Source: Piper betle (Eukaryota; Streptophyta; Magnoliopsida; Piperales; Piperaceae). From it: a DNA stretch of 64,000 nucleotides. The stretch spans positions 45,163 to 109,162 of the forward strand of contig JAURVB010014087.1 in the NCBI GenBank assembly GCA_033002965.1, given 5' to 3'. The notes under the pieces are model-generated. The model searched no databases. It worked only from the letters and a program-made list of their open reading frames with translations, and was not told where the DNA came from. Each line of letters opens with the position of its first letter. Positions within the stretch are counted from its first letter, which is position 1. Of this stretch, positions 24,360 to 42,693 are shown in pieces. The position numbers and the translations under genes are program-made.

Positions 24360-24740
24360 TAATGCTTGATTTAGTTCGTGTTTAACTTGGAATACCGATT
24401 CAAAGCGTGACTCGATGTTAAACAAGTCGAGCATGACCTTGTACCAGCTCGATTTAACCTTGATATTTTATGTAAAGAGTAATTTTTTTGATCATTTATG
24501 TCCAATATTTATTTCTACAAATTTAATTATTATATCATAAAATAACATGATATTACAACAATTTTAAATTAAATTTCATAAGATAAATCATTTTTCAGTA
24601 TGAATTATATGAACGTATATGAAATTATAGAAATGAAGTTTTAGTATGAATTATATAAAAGAATTGCAACAAATTGACCTAACTCAAGCTCAAAACAACT
24701 CAAGTACTAATTGATTCTGTGTTGAACTTGAAGTCAAGCT
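24360..24740. repeat. Degenerate gtcgag/ctcaag-rich dispersed repeat
   Basis: Words such as aacaagtcgagcatgacc, ccagctcgattta and gaagtcaagctcaatcg resemble the CGAG-rich repeats at 3230-3560 and 26205-26690 but are more decayed. An AT-rich centre separates the two word-rich ends. Confidence 0.35.
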
Positions 24741-24825
24741 CAATCGTCTCCGACTCGGATAAAAAATCTTATTAGAATTATTGCCTTTTATGAACAAATG
24801 ACGAAAAATTGTTAACGAGTTAACC

Positions 24826-25140
24826 ATTAACCTTCTCCCACTGCTATATCTTCCCTGTCCACTCCCTTCCAACCTTCCCTGCCCTTCTCAAACTCTTCCT
24901 TTTTGATCTTCTCCCCTTGATATCCTCTTCCTTGTTCTTCTATTTCTGTTCCGACGTCTCTCTTCCTCTTCCTCAATTCTTATCTTCAAATTAAAATTCT
25001 CTTCTCCCCTTCAATGTATACTTTAATTTCCACAATTCAATATATATAGTGACCAGGACTGTATCAACACTCGCAAAACCTTACTTGCAAACAGCCGCCA
25101 TCACCCGGAGTTCATTGTCCTCCATCTGTAAGTTTCTCCT
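24826..25140 (+). other. Pyrimidine-rich, leader-like segment ending in a consensus splice donor
   Basis: A CT-rich stretch (24830-25020) leads through caatatatatag and a GC-richer block to ctccatctGTAAGTTTCTCC at about 25121-25140. This looks like a 5' leader with a donor site. No open frame of use and no family match is seen, so it could be a dead first exon, a non-coding transcript or chance. Confidence 0.25.
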
Positions 25141-25477
25141 TTTAATTCTTGATTTTCCTGCTAAACAGTTTTCATGTACGTACATGATTTTGCTTGGTTT
25201 GTAGTGCATATATTTTATCTTGCTCTTTGCATGTATCTAGTACATTCAAGAAGGTGAAGATGTGTCTATGGTTTATCATTTATGGTCTAACTAATTAGAT
25301 TAGCATCTGCAATTACACGTTGTTGGTTCTTGAACTTTGAATCAGAAGTAGAAGTTTTCTGCATTTACAAATTGTTGTCCACTAAAAGAGTAAGAAGATG
25401 AGTTCTTGCTTGTCCTATAAAAAAATGCAGACTTTGATCCTGTCCAAGTTAATTTTCAAACAGCTGAGCACCAGCAG

Positions 25478-25562
25478 ACCCCTTACCTTCTTCCTCCTCC
25501 TTCTTCTTCTTCTTCTCCTTCTTCTCCTTCTCGTCCTCCTTCTTCTTCTTCTCCTTTCCTCT
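25478..25562. repeat. (CTT/CTC)n pyrimidine microsatellite
   Basis: About 85 bases of imperfect CTT and CTC triplets (cttcttcttcttctccttct and similar). Confidence 0.9.
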
Positions 25563-26204
25563 CCACAAAAAATGTAAATCTCCATCTATGATATTTTTGA
25601 TCTATCATTTATGCTTGCAGCTCTTCAAATAGTGTTGCATGCCACTGTACATGGCTATCTCATTAAGAACTTAATTATTTGATTGGTAAGAGGTAATTAA
25701 TTTAATGGGTTCATAGAAATATCGGATGTGTAGGGGCCTGTTAAATTTCTTAATTATGATTGATGGGCCCATAACTAGAAATTTATAAGGAAAATATTAG
25801 GTAATTGTCTAGAAGTATAATACGAGTTCATTTTATCTTCTTCCCCATCTAGTAAGACAGTGTATCAAGATTAGAAATTATAATATAAAGTTTTGTTTTC
25901 AATAGATTAAGATAGGATTTTTTGAGTAATTAGGTCCGATAAAAAAATATCAATGTTCAGTTTAGTCATTTGATGTGATAAATAAATGTCCATATTCTGT
26001 TTACTTTTATTGGATTAGTAGTTGATTGGTTAAATTTGGCCAGATTTGATTATTTGGTTACTTGTACCAACTCCTGAGCAGAAGAGGCTAACAAAAGGGG
26101 GGAAATGAAGAAAAGTTAAAACAATTCTAATAAAAGGTGATATTACAAGCATTTAAATCAAACAAAGGTGAGGGGAAATGAGAATGCCAAGAGACATGTT
26201 ACAT
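25563..26204. other. Intergenic, no gene seen
   Basis: AT-rich sequence between the microsatellite and the CGAG-rich element. No open frame with a domain, no tRNA and no clear repeat structure was recognised. Confidence 0.4.
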
Positions 26205-26690
26205 CGGGACGATGGGTGTTAATCGAGCGAGTTGAGTTGAGTTCAGCCATACTCAGGCTCGGCTCGTTTATTTTAAGTTTGAGTCGAGCTGAATCGAGCC
26301 AACTTTGAGTCGAATACGAGATAACTCAATTATTATTATTATTATATATGTATATTATTGATAATTATGAAATAAAACCAATTATGAAAGTTTAAATAAT
26401 TTAGTTATATGTCAAATAGTTTGTTTGAAAATAAAAACAATATATTATCACGTGAAACTATCATTATAATGTAATGATATTTATTAATTTTTTATATTTT
26501 ATATAGACGGTTATATAAACTAATTATTTAATGTAAATTATCAAGTTTCGAGTTGAATTGAGTTGAGTCGAACCTCCAATATGCTCGTACTCTTGCTCGC
26601 TTTGTTCGAGTCGAGTTTTAATTTGAATGAAATCGATCTGATCATCGAGATCGAACTGACCTCAATCGAGCTACTAGTGTACTCCTAATA
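26205..26690. mobile_element. Non-autonomous, hAT-like CGAG-rich element
   Basis: The left end gggtgttaatcgagcgag and the right end, read in reverse (aggagtacactagtagctcg), are similar. The two ends carry gagtcgag-type words and enclose a very AT-rich core. Plant non-autonomous hAT elements often look like this. I could not find a convincing 8-bp target duplication, so the class is tentative. Confidence 0.4.
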
Positions 26691-26962
26691 CAAATTATAT
26701 TTTGTTGAACTAGATTACATCGTGTACAACCAAATTTTAAAATTTTAAATATGGTAGTTTTTAAGATATTAAAATATTTATTATGTTCATTGTTTTAATT
26801 AAGTACCGGTTAAATTATCATAACCAAAAAAATCATATTTTGAAAAATATTATATTAAACAATCAAATATAAATTAAAATATTATGAAAGCCTCAATCGG
26901 AACGAGTGCATAAGTTAAGGTTACCGTATTGATTGGAGGATTGTGGGTCCCACGGGCGTATC

Positions 26963-26969
26963 TATAAAT
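26963..26969 (+). promoter_or_regulatory. Retained TATA box of the CWZF pseudogene
   Basis: TATAAAT in cgggcgtatctataaatgcc equals the parental block at 16491-16506, followed by parent-like leader text (cacgaagagtcggaag type). The copy may still be transcribed. Confidence 0.5.
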
Positions 26970-27490
26970 GCCACCAATTTGACCTACTTCTCGTTCACGA
27001 AGAGTCGGGAAGTTGAAGCTTGTCTTCGTCTCTTCACACCCGATCTTCTTCAACGCCGATCTTCGCTTCGTCTTCTCCCGACAAAGCTCACCCATCGCTC
27101 CCCCTTCCACTTTGTGGTAATCGCTTCTTTTCTCAGCTTTCATGCCGAAAGTTTGAATCCTTTTAGCGCGGGCTCTCGGTTTTTGCTTCTTTCTTGTCGG
27201 TTGCAATGGAGTAGCTTCGTTTTTTGTGGTGGTGAGATGAACCTGATAAACTGTATCCCATTCGTTTGTTCACATTTTTTTAGGAATCGAAATTTGAGTT
27301 ATAAATCATTGCATTTATGAATAATGCAATGGTGTGATGGGCTGCTGCTCTGGTTGGCCTCTGGAGATCAATATTTGCTTATTGGCTACTATATTTATAT
27401 CAAATGCATAACTGGATATGCCATGATCGAGTTACATGTACGAAACTTTGGGACCGTCTAATGTTTTAGACTTTTTATTTATTCATTTTA

Positions 27491-29428
27491 CAGGACGAAA
27501 GAGTTGACAAAGTTCTTTGAGACATTTCCAGAGATTTTGAAGGTTGTGTTTCAGCCAAACATTTAGGTGAGTTTATCTTTCACAGGTTTAATGCATGATC
27601 ATTTTTCACTATTAAGGTTCTCTGGTTACATTATAGGGACATAGTTTAGACCCTATGGGTCCTTTTCATAATGACTCGGCCTAGGTCACGAGTACAGCAG
27701 CGACAAAGATCCATTGGGCAGAGGTCAAGCAATGACCATCGTTGGAGGTAGGCGTTATAAATTAGACACGAATATCAAGTTGCAAAGTTAACACTTCCTT
27801 GAGTGTTCAAATATGCTTATGTTTTTCTTGCAAAGATCTATAGGCCTGCTGATTTGAAGCCATAGAATTTTTTAGCCTTGATTTATTCAGGTTATAGGGC
27901 ATTAATAATCGTCACCTTGTCACATGATTACAATTCTGCAAGATCAAGAAATAAAATATCTGGATTATAGCTATAGAATACGTTGGGTTTATTCCACATC
28001 ATGTTTGAAGGTGATGAATGACTTGTATATAAGCTAATGAGAAAACTTTATTCATTGATCTAGCTTTTGGATTAAGAGAGACCTCTAAAACATGTTGCAA
28101 GTCCCTTTTAGGGGCCCATAAGGCCCAACAAAATATTTATTGGATGCAACACTGTGTTCGGGAAATAAATCATTACTTTCATGAGGGCTATCTTCTAATG
28201 ATGAATAAGGAGGTATATCAATGTTAAGAGTTGTGTACATAGTAGCATTCTTTTTGGCCAATGCTTTATAAAAACCCTCTGTTAATCGGGCCTTAAATGT
28301 CTTTTGATCATTCAAGATAAGGCTCCTATATTAAAAGAGGGCTCTTATAAAGCATTTGCCAAAAAAATTGTTGTTATATATAGTGGTGTTGGTTTTGATA
28401 TATCCCCTTAAAAGAGGGCTATCTTAAGTGATGATTTGTTTCCCAATTGTAGCGTTTAATCCAAAAAATCTTATATGTCTATAATCCATGTTATTCATTT
28501 TCTTGACCTTCCAAAATCTAATCTTGTGATAAGGTGACAATTATTTATGGAGTTTTCTTCTTTGTTGAAAGGAGATAATTACATCTTTTTTACTTTCCAA
28601 ACAAATATTGACATCCTTACCTCTTACTGATCAAGGTTTCCTTTCTCCACTTCATGAAAACATGTTTAACTGGCCACATAAAAAATGATATTTATTTAGA
28701 AATGGTTTTGTGGAAGAATTACATGCCCTTTTTGCTAAAGAATTGACAACGATAACTCTGATCCATGCATTATATCGTGAAAAATGAATACAACTTTTGA
28801 ACTGTTACTTAGTATCAGCAATGGCTCTGAAAGTGTCTAAAAGGGTGAAATTTAGATATTTTCACCCTGTTAAAGTAAGGAACCATGACATATATGTTTG
28901 GAACAGATTCCATTTTGAGAGATTTGAAAAATCATTATCTCGTTGGAAGGTTCTATACATATGTTATTTCTTAGCGCATTCTTTTTAGACAAAGAGTCCA
29001 TTTTTTCCTCTTTCCGGATGGGATATCTTTCTCAAAATATAGAGGGTGAATCAAACCTATGTTTGAATTGAAATAGAGATACTAATGCAGGTTCTTCCCT
29101 TCTGAATCAGATAGATTCATATTTGAAAATTTGGGGGAGCAAGAAGAAGAAATCAGCACTAGGAACTTTGAATGTAAAATTCATTTTGAAGATTAGGATG
29201 TGCATGAATCAACCATAATAGGTCTTGGTTCAAAGAGAAGGAAAGCTAAGGATAGACAAGCTTTTAATGACTGCCAGTTGAGAATAGAGGGCAAGTAAAT
29301 AAAATCCTTTTAACTCGTCGGCAAGATTTGTTAGTTAAGGGAATTTGATGTTTCCACTCCTGCTTGAGAAGACCATTCTCAGCTTGCTTCAAATGTCATG
29401 AAAGAAGCAATAGACTTAAAGCATTCAG
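27491..29428 (+). repeat. Tandem unit A within the CWZF pseudogene
   Basis: It begins at the exon-2-like sequence and ends at gacttaaagcattcag. Landmarks shared with unit B, in order, are the exon 2 end with gtgagtttatctttcaca, exon 3, the fold-back segment, gacatccttacctc, gggagcaag, catgaatcaaccata, cttggttcaaa, and ttaaagcattcag. It is longer than unit B because of an extra segment around 28720-29090. Confidence 0.7.
27900..28550. repeat. Inverted duplication (fold-back) A of CWZF exon 4 and intron 4
   Basis: The left arm (27900-28280) is a minus-strand copy. Its reverse complement reads intron-4-like atcatgtgacaaggtgac text and exon-4-like residues NDLFP..S.ASNK (parent NDDLFPICSDASKK). 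The right arm (28336-28550) carries the same material on plus: gatgatttgtttccc, then ccaaaaaatc, then gtgataaggtgacaattatt. The loop is about 28281-28335. The left arm has about 100 extra bases (27990-28110). The parent gene has only the plus-strand copy. Confidence 0.7.
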
Positions 29429-30888
29429 ATGACAAAGATATGGGACATTTCCAAAAAGATTTGGGAGGTTGTATTTCAGCCGAATATTAAGGTGAGTTTA
29501 TCTTTCACAAAGTTAAATACTTAATCATTTATCAATATTGAGGCAATCCTCTGATTACATTATAGTGATGAAATGTGGAGACTATGGGTCCATTCTATCT
29601 TCTTATCAACATTCACCTCCGGTCTTGACTCGACCTAGGTTTGTACAGAAACTACAAAAATCCATGGAGCAAAGGTCAAGCTATGACCCATCCTAGGAGG
29701 TAAGCAAAATTTACACTTTCCTAGTGTGTTGATATGTGCTTGTATTCTCCATGCAAAGATCAATAAGTGTGCTTATTTGAGAAAAAGACAGAGAATTTTT
29801 CTGCACAGCTCTATTTAGTGTTTAGGGCATAAATAATCATCACCTTGTCTCATGATTAGAATTCTATGAGACCAAGAAAATGAATTACCTTGATTTTAGC
29901 CGTAGAATGTTTGTTGGATGCAACACTGCATTTGGGAAACAAATCATCCCTTTCATTAGTCATCTTCCAACGATGAAGGAGATATATCAACATCAATATA
30001 AGTGATAATAGTAGCATTCTTTTTAACCGATGCTTAAAAACCTACTTTTTATCTTGAGTGATCTGATGGCATTGAATGTGCAATTAAAAGTGGGTTTTTT
30101 ATAAAGCATTTGCCACATAATATTGGTATTTACAGTGGTCTTGGCCTTGATATATCTCTTTCGTTGTTGGTATAACCCTGATGAAGGTTATGATTTGTTT
30201 CCCAATTGTGGTGTGCATCTATCAAATATCATACGGCTAGAATCCAAACAATTCATTTCTTTACCTTACAAAATCTAATCATGTGACAAGGTGATAATTA
30301 TTTATGGGGTTTTCTTCTTTGTTTAAAGCAAATAATGACATTTTTTTCAAGGCAGATATTGACATCCTTACCTCCTGCTGATGAAGACTCTCTTTCTTCA
30401 CTTCATGAAAACCTTTTAACTTGCCAGAGAAAAAAATGATAATTATTTATAAGGGGGATTCAGGGGAGCAAGCAGAATAAATCAGCATTGGGAAACATTA
30501 TATGTGAAATTCATTTTAAAGGCCTTGACACGCATGAATCAACCATAGTAGAGCTTGGTTCAAAAGAAAAGGAAAGTTAAGGAGGGACAAGCCATCTGGA
30601 GACTCTTGCCAGTTGCAAATTACAGTGCTGAGAAAGTTGATTTTTGTAGTGAAAACATTAGTGGAAGCATACAGAATAAAGAAAAGGTCAAGATGTCAAA
30701 CTCTAAGATGAAGCAAAATAAGGTAGATCAGGTTGAGAATAAAGGGCAAGTAAATAAAATCCTTTTAACTGGTTGGTAGGATTTGTTAGCAAATACTTCT
30801 GAAGTAAGGGAATTTGGTGTTTCTACTCCTCGAGAAGGCCATTCTCCTTCAAATGCTATGAAAGAGGCAACAGGCTTAAAGCATTCAG
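29429..30888 (+). repeat. Tandem unit B within the CWZF pseudogene
   Basis: Second copy of the interior unit, from gatgacaaagatatgggac to aaagcattcag, with the same landmark order as unit A. It also includes a degenerate 5'-ward exon 3 match, cattcacctccggtcttgac, closer to the parent than unit A is. Confidence 0.7.
29828..30306. repeat. Inverted duplication (fold-back) B of CWZF exon 4 and intron 4
   Basis: The left arm 29828-30042 contains cataaataatcatcacctt, then ttggatgcaacactgc and gggaaacaaatcatc. The right arm 30090-30306 contains gatttgtttcccaattgt, then catgtgacaaggtgataat and tttatgg. They are near mirror images around a loop at about 30043-30089. Arms are a little over 200 bases, more compact than in unit A. 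Confidence 0.75.
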
Positions 30889-31830
30889 CTAATTGCATAA
30901 AGGTGAGGAATTCGAGTAAGCATGCCTCTGCTTATGCACATGGACCTCATATTATACTTTAAAATTTTTTATTTTAATTGAACTCTTTCATCCTATGTTA
31001 TCTAGGTGTTCTGCTCATGAGTATGAGAGGCAGAAAGAAATGGCTGCAGCTTGCCTTGCACACAAGTGTGGGCTTGTTGGCATCCATGAAGGTTGCATAC
31101 ATCAAACACTTTTGTGCATGTACAGATAGTCAGGAGCTTCAGACAGCTCTAAAAATGGTTCTACAAGGTTTGCTTTGATTTTACCATGATTGTTTGTTGA
31201 CATTTTTTCAACTGTTTAATTAATTAATTTCGTTTTTAAAGTTTTTATTGAACATTAAACTGATGCAGGACCATTTTTTCTTCCTCGGGTGTTGAAAATG
31301 TAAATAAATTAGGCAGGTGCTGACAAAGATGCACCCGCAAATCTTCAATGTCCCCAATATTTTGAAGACCTTGTGATCAGTTATTTTGATCCTTCCAACT
31401 TTTTTGGCTTCTCGATCTTGTGGGTATACTTCTGTTGATTTGTAAAGATCAATTAGGCATGACTTTCATGAAAAATAGCCCACGAAGTTGAGCATTTCAT
31501 AGTAGTTCTTCCTGTTCATAACTTAGTTTTTTTGTTGTTTAATGTCAAGTAAAAGAATGTTTTTACGGACATGTCATGGGTGTTTGAGGCCTTGAGACAA
31601 GTTTTTATTCAAAATTCTTTTAGTTTTTTTATGGGTATCAATTAAAATAAAGTGTATCTTTTTCCCTTTCAGGTACAAGGTATTGATTTTGCCATGGAAG
31701 CATTCAGGATATCGCACAATGCATTTACTGTTGATAATATGAATTCATGAAAATTCAAAATATGTACAAGAAGACATCTCTTCAGTGAAAAGAGTGATTG
31801 AGTTCAATGTCCTGACATTGATAATATAAT

Positions 31831-33269
31831 TCATCTTATATCATGTCTTTGATAAGAAAATTCTTAATCTGTCTCAAAGGATTAGACATCAAAATTCGTT
31901 AATTAATTTCCGCCCTCGTTATCTTTGCTCTCTTTATATATCATTATTGTAATCATATGTGATAAATGTGTTGATCGACTCCGTGGCTATGATTTACCAA
32001 CTTATTTATATTCTTATGTTTAAATTAAATTATTTCTTACAGGCAACTGTAAATTTAATTCATTGAAAAGGTGTAATCTAGTTTGCCATTGTAAATTTAA
32101 TAGCTGGTCTAATTTTTTTATGAACGAACATCAAATTTAGACTATTAATTTTATTCTCTCAATTTGATTTAAACTATCAATTTAATTCAACAAATACTTC
32201 TCCATGATGTGGAATGCCTACAATCTAAAGCAAAAATAAAGCAAGGAGGAAGAGGTCAAGATAAAATTAACTTTATTCTCTTTTCTATATCTTGGGAAAA
32301 AAAACTATTGTTTAATATACCAGGTCTCATCGAGGTGAGGGAGGGGAAGGGGAAGGTTGTTAATTGTTCAAAGGTTAAGAGCATAATTTATAATAGTTTT
32401 TTAATTATGTAAATAAAAGTTTATATAAAATTAATAACAAATACTTTTTTGATGTTTAAAATTGATAAATACACGATCACATTACTTAAAAATATTAATT
32501 TAGTTAATTTAAATGAAAAATAATATACTTTTATAACTTTTAACATGATAGTTGATCAGGAGTTTGACTCAAAAAGCCATGAAATCAAGTCAACTCAAAG
32601 AGTTTTTTGAGTATAATTTTTTTTTTAAACTATAGTCTAGAGTGAGAAGAAGTGTGACAATGATAATTAATCATAAAAAAAATGAAAGAAAGACGAGGGG
32701 TGGCTACAACTACAATTCTTAGAGGAAAAGAACCTTGGGTAACAGAATACAATAATTAAATTGTTTATGCCTAGGAAAATAGGTGCAAATAATAGACATG
32801 CATGGGGTGAAATGAGGCAATCAACAAATCTATATGAAGATTAGATTGGTCCAAAATCTTTAAAATAATAAAATATAAAACTTAGATCAAAGGCATAATT
32901 AACACAAGCTATCGGTGTATCCTAACTCACCAAAACATATAATTAGTTAAAACCATAAAGCAAGGATTATACCACTTTTATAATATAAGTAGAAAAACAT
33001 CCTTCCATATTCTATATTCTTTATATTTCCTCTTGTCAAGGGTCAGCGAAAATGTGAACCTAATTTATATTTAAAATAAATGGATAACGTGAATAATATT
33101 TCAAATAAAATTATATATATATATTTAAAATAGATTGACATCATAGATAGTATTTCGAATAAAATTATATTTATTAGTGAATTTAAATTATAAATGTGTT
33201 GTAAATCTCTTTTATTATTTGTATTTTATGCAGCTCGAGTGGATATATTAAATGTATACCGGTGAGCAA
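31831..33269. other. AT-rich intergenic region, no gene seen
   Basis: Long AT-rich stretch with short T and A runs and some local repetition (attatatttatt- and aaataaaatta-type words near 33060-33170). No open frame with a domain, tRNA or terminal repeat was recognised. Confidence 0.45.
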
Positions 33270-33850
33270 AGATCGCATAACATCGGCCGATTTCACTCGG
33301 GAATCCAAGGCCGATTTGAATCCGGATTGGCTCCGATTCCAGCCAGCGCGGTAGGGGAGGCGATGCGAGCGACCGGGGCGAGGGGGCAACAGTGGCGTGG
33401 GACGGGGCGGCGAGGCTGGGCAAAGCGGGGAGGGGACTGCAGGGTGGCAAAGGGCGGCGACTAGGCGACGGCGACAGAGGGTCGACGGGCATGAGGCGAG
33501 TGGCGGCGGCCATCAGGGGAGGGTATATGGGCGGCGATGGGGAGAACGAAGGATGATATTCTCGTAATTAAAAGTTGACTCGACTTCGACTCGAGTCAAA
33601 AAATAATAACTAACTCCAAATAATTTTTAAAAAATTCAAAAAATATCATAAAATATAATACATATTATAACATAAAAATTACATAAGAATAATATATTCT
33701 ATACTAATAACCAACTAATTTTGACTAAGTTGAAATTTTTGTATAAGACCGATTCAGGCCGATTCAACTAAACTTATTCTTATCCGATTTAGATCCCGAT
33801 TTCCGATTCCGACTTTTTAAAAACCGATTCTGATTTTTACAACCAAACCA
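33270..33850 (-). mobile_element. Dispersed element copy 2 (related to 3560-4280)
   Basis: It shares the same ordered landmarks as the copy at 3560-4280: a cggccgattt-type left end, a GC/G-rich centre (33350-33540), attctcgtaattaaaa, gactcgagtcaaaaaataat, aactaactccaaataat, taagttgaaatttttgtata and gaccgattca..gattcaactaaac. Its reverse complement also resembles LTR positions 20850-20995. No coding potential. Confidence 0.5.
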
Positions 33851-33991
33851 ATGAGAGATGTTTAAAAAGATGGCACGTAATATTTTTTGTATACAAATAA
33901 TTTAACCTTACTAACCCGGTAATAATACAGATTCACCGTAGGTGTAAAGTTTCTTCTGTCTTCTATGAGAGTGTTGTCGTAGTTTAAGGAG

Positions 33992-34090
33992 ATGGCGGCG
34001 CCGGCCTCTCCCAAGCTCCTGATTCCGGGAGGACGCAATATTCTCCTCCCTTACGCGAACAACGTCCCTCACCTCGGCAACATCATCGGA
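33992..34090 (+). pseudogene. Isolated first-exon fragment of cytosolic methionyl-tRNA synthetase
   Basis: The translation MAAPASPKLLIPGGRNILL, then PYANNVPHLGNIIG, matches the start of plant cytosolic MetRS, including the class I HIGH-type signature (HLGN). A segment usually reading ITSAL before PYVNNVPHLGN is missing (about four to five residues). The frame then runs into intron-like sequence; the normal donor after NIIG is disturbed (ggaagtaac). The rest of the roughly 800-residue enzyme is absent. This is a duplicated or transposed exon with its leader, not an active enzyme. Confidence 0.7.
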
Positions 34091-34980
34091 AGTAACTATA
34101 ATTTATGCCTTGTTTCTAACTTCTTTGGTCGAATTCTGACAGGGTTTGATTCTTTTTGTAAGTTTGGGAGCATGTTCATGCTTATGCTTATGCTTTTGTA
34201 GGAGTGTATGTATGCTGTGCTTATATTTTATACATATATAAAATATAAAATAAACCGAATAATGTTGGACCCCAAAAATTAACAAAACTTAAACAGAATA
34301 ATGTTTAAATTAAACAGAATAATGTTTGACTACAAGGAGTGTATGCTGTGCTTATGCTTTTGAAGGGTTTGGCTCCCTCCCCAAAAGCCAAAAATTAAGA
34401 GCCCAATAGTAATAATTGGCTAGCTTGACACCCAAGTATGTCAATTCTCAAATTTCTCACGCTTTACCCCAATGGAGTTCTTCATCTTCTTCCCCGATTC
34501 AATTTCAATAGTAATAATTAGCGACATTTCGGTTGAACCAGACCTAGTTTTGATTAATCTAATCAGATTCAAGTTCTGAGTGATTAGGTTCTCTCCTATA
34601 TCGTCTTTCCAATTTCAATTCAAAGAATCTGTATTTGGTAATCTGAAATGGTAAGTGAAATTTCTTGATGTTTGGATATTTGTGTCTAATCGGCTTCAAA
34701 CAGGTTGAACATCAGTTTACCAATCATGTATTGCTCTGTGAATGCGAACAACTTTGGATTTTGTATCTCATATGACCCAATCATGGCGATTAGAAGATTG
34801 CCGATTAGGGTTTTTGTTTATTTTCCTTATATATAGGATAATTCTATTGAGGAATCCAATTCCGTTGAGTCGCATTGCAGTTTTTGATTGGTGGTATGTC
34901 TCATTGATTCAGCCTATTTGTTTTTTAGGGTATCAAATTTGAAGGTTTTCTTTTTTTTGGAGGGGCATTATATATGTACA
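34091..34980. other. Short direct repeats and putative RecQsim 5' region
   Basis: Direct repeats flank an AT-rich insert: aggagtgtatg..gctgtgcttat at about 34200-34225 and aggagtgtatgctgtgctta near 34335. Copies of aaacagaataatgtt lie between them. The later part (34430-34980), with a pyrimidine-rich stretch near 34480, is the likely promoter and leader of the RecQ gene. No other gene is seen. Confidence 0.4.
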
Positions 34981-42448
<7,468 letters not shown>

Positions 42449-42622
42449 AATTTTTGAGTTTGATAATGTAGGTGATACGTTTTGTCAAAATTATATTTCC
42501 CCATTCGAGGTGTCAAGATGTATCAAGCTAAATTGTACCAAGAATGAGCCCGATGTTGTGTTAATAGATTTGCCCAGTGGAATCAATTGACATTATTATA
42601 TCAGGAGGAGACAGCCACTGAA

Positions 42623-42693
42623 GCGCATCTGGTGTAGTGGTATCATAGTACCCTCCCACGGTACTGACTGGGATTCGATTCCCCGTATGCGCA
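42623..42693 (+). tRNA. tRNA-Gly(CCC)-like gene, possibly degenerate
   Basis: 71 bases fold as a cloverleaf. The acceptor is GCGCATC with TATGCGC plus discriminator A. The A-box is TGGTGTAGTGG. The anticodon arm GTACC-CTCCCAC-GGTAC gives anticodon CCC. The T-loop is TTCGATT. Two stem faults are visible: the last acceptor pair (C29 of the line versus T42686) and the first T-stem pair next to the loop (A opposite C, where G-C is nearly universal). The gene may therefore be failing. It sits about 175 bases after the RecQsim stop. Confidence 0.65.

Larger units (their letters stand above)
26930..31830 (+). pseudogene. Decayed, rearranged copy of a CW-type zinc-finger (CWZF) gene
   Basis: Promoter, leader, exon and intron pieces match the gene at 16.5-19.5 kb in the same order. 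The promoter/leader is at 26950-27235 (parent 16490-16800). The coding part of exon 1 is deleted after gagatgaa. Exon 2 is at 27494 with a stop where the parent has LLG. Exon 3-like text is near 27640 and 29570. Exon 5-like text (gacatccttacctc) is near 28612 and 30360. The family C-terminus, absent from the parent, survives in pieces: EYERQKEMAAACLAHKCG near 31017-31070, ELQTAL near 31136, FAMEAFRISHNAF near 31690, and a VKRVIEFN-like segment near 31788. Frameshifts and stops are frequent. The interior is tandemly duplicated and contains two inverted duplications, described separately. No intact protein is possible. Confidence 0.75.
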
